Assembly (NCBI GenBank): GCA_945486445.1
Contig: CALYTD010000035.1
Coordinates: 1 to 8,535, forward strand
Reading direction: 5' to 3'
Source: an uncultured Prevotellaceae bacterium
GTDB lineage: Bacteria > Bacteroidota > Bacteroidia > Bacteroidales > Bacteroidaceae
Length of the DNA stretch: 8,535 bases
Shown: in pieces, positions 5,241-8,535 of the stretch
Layout of the letters: each line of letters begins with the position of its first letter
How positions within the stretch are numbered: position 1 is the first letter of the stretch
Notes under the pieces: model-generated
What the model was told of the DNA's origin: nothing
The model's input: only the letters and a program-made list of their open reading frames with translations
Database searches by the model: none
Program-made: the position numbers and the translations under genes

Positions 5241-7760
5241 TTACAGTTTTATAGAATCATCATTGGGGTTGGCGTAGTGGCTGTTTCTGTAAGAACTGTA
5301 CCCATAAGAGTGATAACCATAGCCTGCATTCGGACCGTAATGTGAGTTGTAACGACCATACTTGCCGTAACGTCCGTATTTTCCGTAGCGTCCGTAGCCG
5401 TAGGCGTAGCCATACTTGCGTTTAGACATATCTATGCCGTTTATTACCACGCACATATTAGGCAACTTGCCATTGTCAGCCATTCCGTCAAGTTCTACGA
5501 AAGCTGATTTATCCGTGTAGTCAGCCCGGCATACAGCGACCGTTATATCGGCTATACGACCTATCTGTAACGTGTCAGACACAAGTCCTACGGGAGCCGT
5601 ATCGACTATCACGTAGTCATATTCTTCACGCAAATACCCGAAGATTGTTTCAAGCGACTTGCGAGAAACGAGCTCGGCAGGGTTGGGAGGTATAGGTCCT
5701 GCCTTGAGAATGTCGAGGTTTTTGTTCACTCCTGAAGGCACTATCTGGCCCTTTATGTCCTCCAATGTGAGTTCTTCCCGTGTGAGAAGGGTTGATATAC
5801 CAGCGTCCTCATCACTGTCAAGTTCAAAGAGTGCCGCCAAACGCGGGCGTCGTATGTCAAGTCCTACGAGCAACACCTTCTTGCCAAGCAGTGCGAAACT
5901 GACAGCGAGATTTGCTGCAACAAAGGTCTTTCCCTCACCAGAGACGGTGGAAGTGAACATTATTACGTTCTGTTTCTCCTTCATAAGGAATTGCAAGTTG
6001 GTACGCAACCCGCGGAAAATCTCTTCCATCTGGTCGTTCTTATTCTCCCGGACGACAATCTCTCCCTTGGTCTTCGCACTCTCATTGGCCACTGCCACAT
6101 CAGCAATGATTGGCCTGTTAGTAAGTTTTGCCACGTCCTCATGTCCCTCTATGCGGAAACGTAGTTTCTCTCTAAGTATCAAGATGCCGAACGGTATGGC
6201 GAGTCCGAGGAAGAACGCTATCAGCATTACCATCGGAACCTTGGGTCTTACCTTCCCCACGAACAGGGGTTTGTCTATAAGTTTACCCTTATCAGCGGTC
6301 GCCGCAAGTGAGATTGAGTTCTCCTCACGCTTCTGTAAGAGCATGATATACAAACTTGAGGTCACCTCCTGCTGCCTTCCTATCTCGGTAAGGAATCTTT
6401 CTTGCTCTGGTGAGCGTGACAACTTGGAAGAATACTTGTCGTAACTGCGCTGCAATACGTCACGCTGTATCCTCATATCCTTTATAGACTGTGATAGAGC
6501 CTGCCTCAAAGAAGACATCAAGTCATCAAGTTGTGCGGTAAGAGTCATTACCGTAGGGCTGAGTTCTGAAGCGCTTCCAAGGAGTCGGTTGCGATCAAGC
6601 ACTATGGTATTATACTGCGCTATGAGTGCAGTAGAGGCGGGATCAGTCAGTCCTACATTAGAGGGCAGAGCCTGATACTTACCAGAATTCGCATCCACAT
6701 ACTCCTTCACACTCTCCATAAGCAGCAGTTGCTTGCCCATCTCGGTAATCTCTTTCTCCGTAGCATCAGTGTTAAGAACTACCTGTGAAGCCGTAGTCTG
6801 GAGGTCAGCCATATTGTTATTACGCTTATAACTCTCTATCGCACCGTCGGTGTTGCCCAACTCGCTCTTGATTTTCTCAAGCCTTTGGTTGATAAACTCC
6901 TCCGTGCGCACGGCTATCTCGTTCTTGTCTATGTTGGCAAGCCTGTTATATACCACTGCCACCTGGTTAAGATAGTCTATGCCTCGTTCGGGTATGATGT
7001 CGTTATGGACAAGATTAGCGATGGTAGTAGTCTTTGACAAGGCGGACACATCCATATTCATGGCATAAGCCTCAGCCACTTTCGTAGGATTATAGATACT
7101 AACCTTCACACTGCGACCTTCAATCCACCGGTATTTTGTAGCCCTGTTCTGTGTGATACTAATAACTCCTCCCTTTGTAAGTATGGAAATAGGAAGCTTG
7201 CCCGAGGCACTGAACTCATCATAGTTCTTACCATCAGCCTTAAAGTATTTACCCTCTACATTATATATATTGTCATTCTTTGTTACCTCAAGATATATCT
7301 TCTTGTTCAAGGTATCAAGGTGAACAGGGTCTAAATCCACTATTATAGGATTATCCTTGTATATGGCTCTATCCGTTATACGGCCCTCCGCCTCATAGTT
7401 TACGTATAGTTTCAAGTCACGCACCACACCCTCTGCAATGCTGACTGACCTAAGAACCTCAAGCTCATTGTCAAAACCATCACTGTTAGTAACGAATCCA
7501 AGATTAGCAGCAGCCTGTATCTTATTGGTAGTACGCATCTTGTTATCGTCCTCCTTAACAAGAATCTTAGCCGTTATCTGATACACTGCCGGGGTATAAC
7601 GTATGTATAACACAGCAATAGCAAGGCAGATAAACACCGACAACAATATCCACTGCCAGTTTAACAAGAAGGTCTTGATGAAGAACTGCAAGTTCAAAAA
7701 AGAACTATCCGCACCATCCTGCTGCGCATTTTTTGTCACTTGATTTGATTCGTCTATCAT
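5241..7760 (-). CDS. wzc: Wzc-type polysaccharide co-polymerase with BY-kinase (tyrosine autokinase) domain
   Basis: This inner-membrane protein controls chain length and export of capsule or exopolysaccharide, and phosphorylates its own tyrosine tail. The 839 residues show a cytosolic N-terminus, TM1 at about 35-53, a Wzz/periplasmic region with coiled coils (about 285-320 and 430-490) including the GNVR-like stretch PEQERFLTEIGRQQEVTSSL, and TM2 at about 508-529. The kinase domain follows: an ExxRxxR motif (E580, R583, R586), Walker A TSTVSGEGKT 603-612 (K611), Walker A' with D635 and RRP, GPIPPNPAEL, and Walker B VIVDTAP 717-723. The tail 783-829 has 16 tyrosines. The first Asp of the classical Walker A' DxD is Gly633 here. 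It is a fused membrane-plus-kinase form, usual in proteobacteria and Bacteroidetes. No wza or glycosyltransferase is adjacent; a HAD gene lies 13 bp downstream. Confidence 0.95.
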   Translation of the reverse strand: MIDESNQVTKNAQQDGADSSFLNLQFFIKTFLLNWQWILLSVFICLAIAVLYIRYTPAVYQITAKILVKEDDNKMRTTNKIQAAANLGFVTNSDGFDNELEVLRSVSIAEGVVRDLKLYVNYEAEGRITDRAIYKDNPIIVDLDPVHLDTLNKKIYLEVTKNDNIYNVEGKYFKADGKNYDEFSASGKLPISILTKGGVISITQNRATKYRWIEGRSVKVSIYNPTKVAEAYAMNMDVSALSKTTTIANLVHNDIIPERGIDYLNQVAVVYNRLANIDKNEIAVRTEEFINQRLEKIKSELGNTDGAIESYKRNNNMADLQTTASQVVLNTDATEKEITEMGKQLLLMESVKEYVDANSGKYQALPSNVGLTDPASTALIAQYNTIVLDRNRLLGSASELSPTVMTLTAQLDDLMSSLRQALSQSIKDMRIQRDVLQRSYDKYSSKLSRSPEQERFLTEIGRQQEVTSSLYIMLLQKREENSISLAATADKGKLIDKPLFVGKVRPKVPMVMLIAFFLGLAIPFGILILREKLRFRIEGHEDVAKLTNRPIIADVAVANESAKTKGEIVVRENKNDQMEEIFRGLRTNLQFLMKEKQNVIMFTSTVSGEGKTFVAANLAVSFALLGKKVLLVGLDIRRPRLAALFELDSDEDAGISTLLTREELTLEDIKGQIVPSGVNKNLDILKAGPIPPNPAELVSRKSLETIFGYLREEYDYVIVDTAPVGLVSDTLQIGRIADITVAVCRADYTDKSAFVELDGMADNGKLPNMCVVINGIDMSKRKYGYAYGYGRYGKYGRYGKYGRYNSHYGPNAGYGYHSYGYSSYRNSHYANPNDDSIKL
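5274..5414 (-). other. Tyrosine-rich autophosphorylation tail of Wzc
   Basis: Codons 783-829 encode 16 tyrosines in 47 residues, spaced mostly by Gly, Arg, Lys, Ser and His. The middle part is an exact two-fold repeat of a six-residue unit, GRYGKY, followed by GRY. BY-kinases phosphorylate such clusters in trans within the ring, and phosphorylation state governs oligomer cycling during polymer export. Confidence 0.85.
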
Positions 7761-7826
7761 ATTTGAGTTATTTAAGTTTCTTAATCAAAACATTACGCAC
7801 TTGTCTTAATAAAAAAGTTTAACCAT

Positions 7827-7835
7827 GCAAAATTA
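7827..7835 (-). promoter_or_regulatory. Predicted -7 promoter element for wzc
   Basis: On the minus strand TAATTTTGC matches the Bacteroidetes TAnnTTTGC box exactly. The -33 region is weak: CTTTC near the expected position and a TTGG with too short a spacer. Transcription would start near 7820, with about 60 nt of AT-rich leader before the ATG at 7760. Confidence 0.6.
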
Positions 7836-7882
7836 GCAAAAGTTTTCCAATAGAAAGCGTAAAAACTGTTTTTTCTTCATTA

Positions 7883-7894
7883 AAAAGGCCTTTT
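7883..7894. repeat. 12-bp perfect palindrome between divergent promoters
   Basis: AAAAGGCCTTTT is perfectly self-complementary. It lies about midway between the -7 elements of wzc (7827-7835) and of the gene at 7968 (7931-7939), upstream of both. A symmetric protein-binding site is possible; chance in AT-rich DNA is the alternative. Confidence 0.35.
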
Positions 7895-7930
7895 ATTTGT
7901 CAAAAGTCATGTTTTATCGTTTTTTTTATG

Positions 7931-7939
7931 TAACTTTGT
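7931..7939 (+). promoter_or_regulatory. Predicted -7 promoter element for the gene at 7968
   Basis: TAACTTTGT matches the TAnnTTTGC box except for its last base. A TTTG exists at 7896-7899 but at 31 bases it is too far for the usual 19-21 spacing. A start near 7945 would leave a leader of only about 23 nt, A-rich just before the ATG, as is common in Bacteroidetes. Confidence 0.5.
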
Positions 7940-7967
7940 AGCCAATTAATCATTCAAGAATCACACA

Positions 7968-8535
7968 ATGGGCATATTATCTTTTTTTCAAAGACGCAAC
8001 GACAATACAGTCAAAGTCGGAGGAATGCAGGACTATATGATGCTGATAAGGGTATATTTTCAAGCCTCAATAGCAGCACAAGTAGGGATAAACAACATAG
8101 CGATGCTGCCTGATCTCCGCATATTCAAGTCAACATTCAAAGTACACACAGAGCACAACAGACTGGGAACAGGTGAGAAAAACGCCTGTCGCAAGATGCT
8201 AAAAGACATGTTTGGGCATAATGATGCCTTCTTCAGAGAGATTGACAAGAGCATAGCAAAGAACTGCCACAAGATGCAAGACGTGCAAACCTACCTGATA
8301 CAGTTCCAACATTTTACGCAGGACACAATGATGTTGATGGGTAATCTGATGAAGTTCAAACTACGATTGCCATCAATCTTCAAGAAAGCAATATACACAA
8401 TGACCGAGAAAACAGTCAATGACCTGTTCAATAAAAACGACTATTCTGATGCAGGAACACTGAAAGCAGTAGCCTCCGTGCGCAAATACAACCAACGGTT
8501 GGGCTTCTCACAAGAGTGGATTACAGACTTCGTGT
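7968..8535 (+). CDS. Protein of unknown function, N-terminal part (runs off the right edge)
   Basis: An open frame of 189 codons from the ATG at 7968 reaches the window edge without a stop. I do not recognise the family. The product starts MGILSFFQRRND, has no signal peptide and no long hydrophobic segment, and looks mostly helical. It is basic and methionine-rich (13 Met in 189), with a MMLMGNLM cluster at 121-128. No catalytic motif is evident. It is transcribed divergently from wzc, with its own -7 element 28 bases upstream of the start. Codon use looks like that of its neighbours, and the uninterrupted length, well-placed promoter and protein-like composition support a real gene. An alternative start is Met20. 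A cytosolic structural or regulatory role is possible, but nothing in the sequence fixes it. Confidence 0.8.
   Translation, partial: MGILSFFQRRNDNTVKVGGMQDYMMLIRVYFQASIAAQVGINNIAMLPDLRIFKSTFKVHTEHNRLGTGEKNACRKMLKDMFGHNDAFFREIDKSIAKNCHKMQDVQTYLIQFQHFTQDTMMLMGNLMKFKLRLPSIFKKAIYTMTEKTVNDLFNKNDYSDAGTLKAVASVRKYNQRLGFSQEWITDFV

Noticed and set aside
5659..6444. 261-codon plus-strand open frame opposite wzc
   Set aside because: It lies wholly inside wzc on the opposite strand; its Ser/Arg/Phe-rich product has no recognisable motif, whereas the minus strand carries full BY-kinase motifs.

Overview
The window looks like a chromosomal segment of a Bacteroidales bacterium, most likely Prevotella or a close relative. 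The evidence is threefold. Intergenic regions carry TAnnTTTGC-type -7 promoter elements and no strong Shine-Dalgarno sequences. The recognisable proteins are of Bacteroidetes type: a GBE1-like branching enzyme, a BT0820-like HAD hydrolase, and a tyrosine autokinase with a long Tyr/Gly tail. No mobile element, CRISPR array, rRNA or tRNA was seen. All names come from reading the sequence; no database search was possible.

Left block (1-2470, minus strand): three co-directional genes with short gaps (31 and 59 bp), probably one operon. In transcription order they are a secreted protein built of 14 MORN repeats (GTG start), a YhcH/YjgK/YiaL-family sugar protein, and the N-terminal third of a glycogen branching enzyme (glgB) that runs off the window. 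A 325-bp spacer then separates this unit from the divergent kdsB. It holds a good minus-strand promoter, an 8-bp inverted repeat, a possible 22-codon leader ORF, and a consensus -7 element for kdsB.

Middle block (2796-4473, plus strand): kdsB, which activates Kdo for lipopolysaccharide, followed after 148 bp by a 248-residue protein of unknown function that seems to contain two winged-helix-like modules. It converges on the next unit across a 319-bp spacer. That spacer contains an 11-bp terminator-like hairpin plus an upstream second copy of its left arm that could pair even better (14 bp) with the right arm.

Right block: a minus-strand pair, a full-length Wzc-type polysaccharide co-polymerase/tyrosine autokinase (839 aa) followed 13 bp later by a small BT0820-like HAD hydrolase. 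Divergent from wzc, a plus-strand gene of unknown function begins at 7968 and runs off the right edge. Its divergent promoter region has a 12-bp perfect palindrome close to the midpoint between the two -7 elements.

The shared theme is carbohydrate and envelope polymers: glycogen branching, sugar handling, Kdo activation and exopolysaccharide/capsule assembly. Nothing here clearly forms a new multi-gene system. The most unusual points are the competing hairpin arms at 4654-4734, the protein-level-conserved repeat in the Wzc tail, the secreted MORN protein heading a glycogen-type operon, and two uncharacterised genes.
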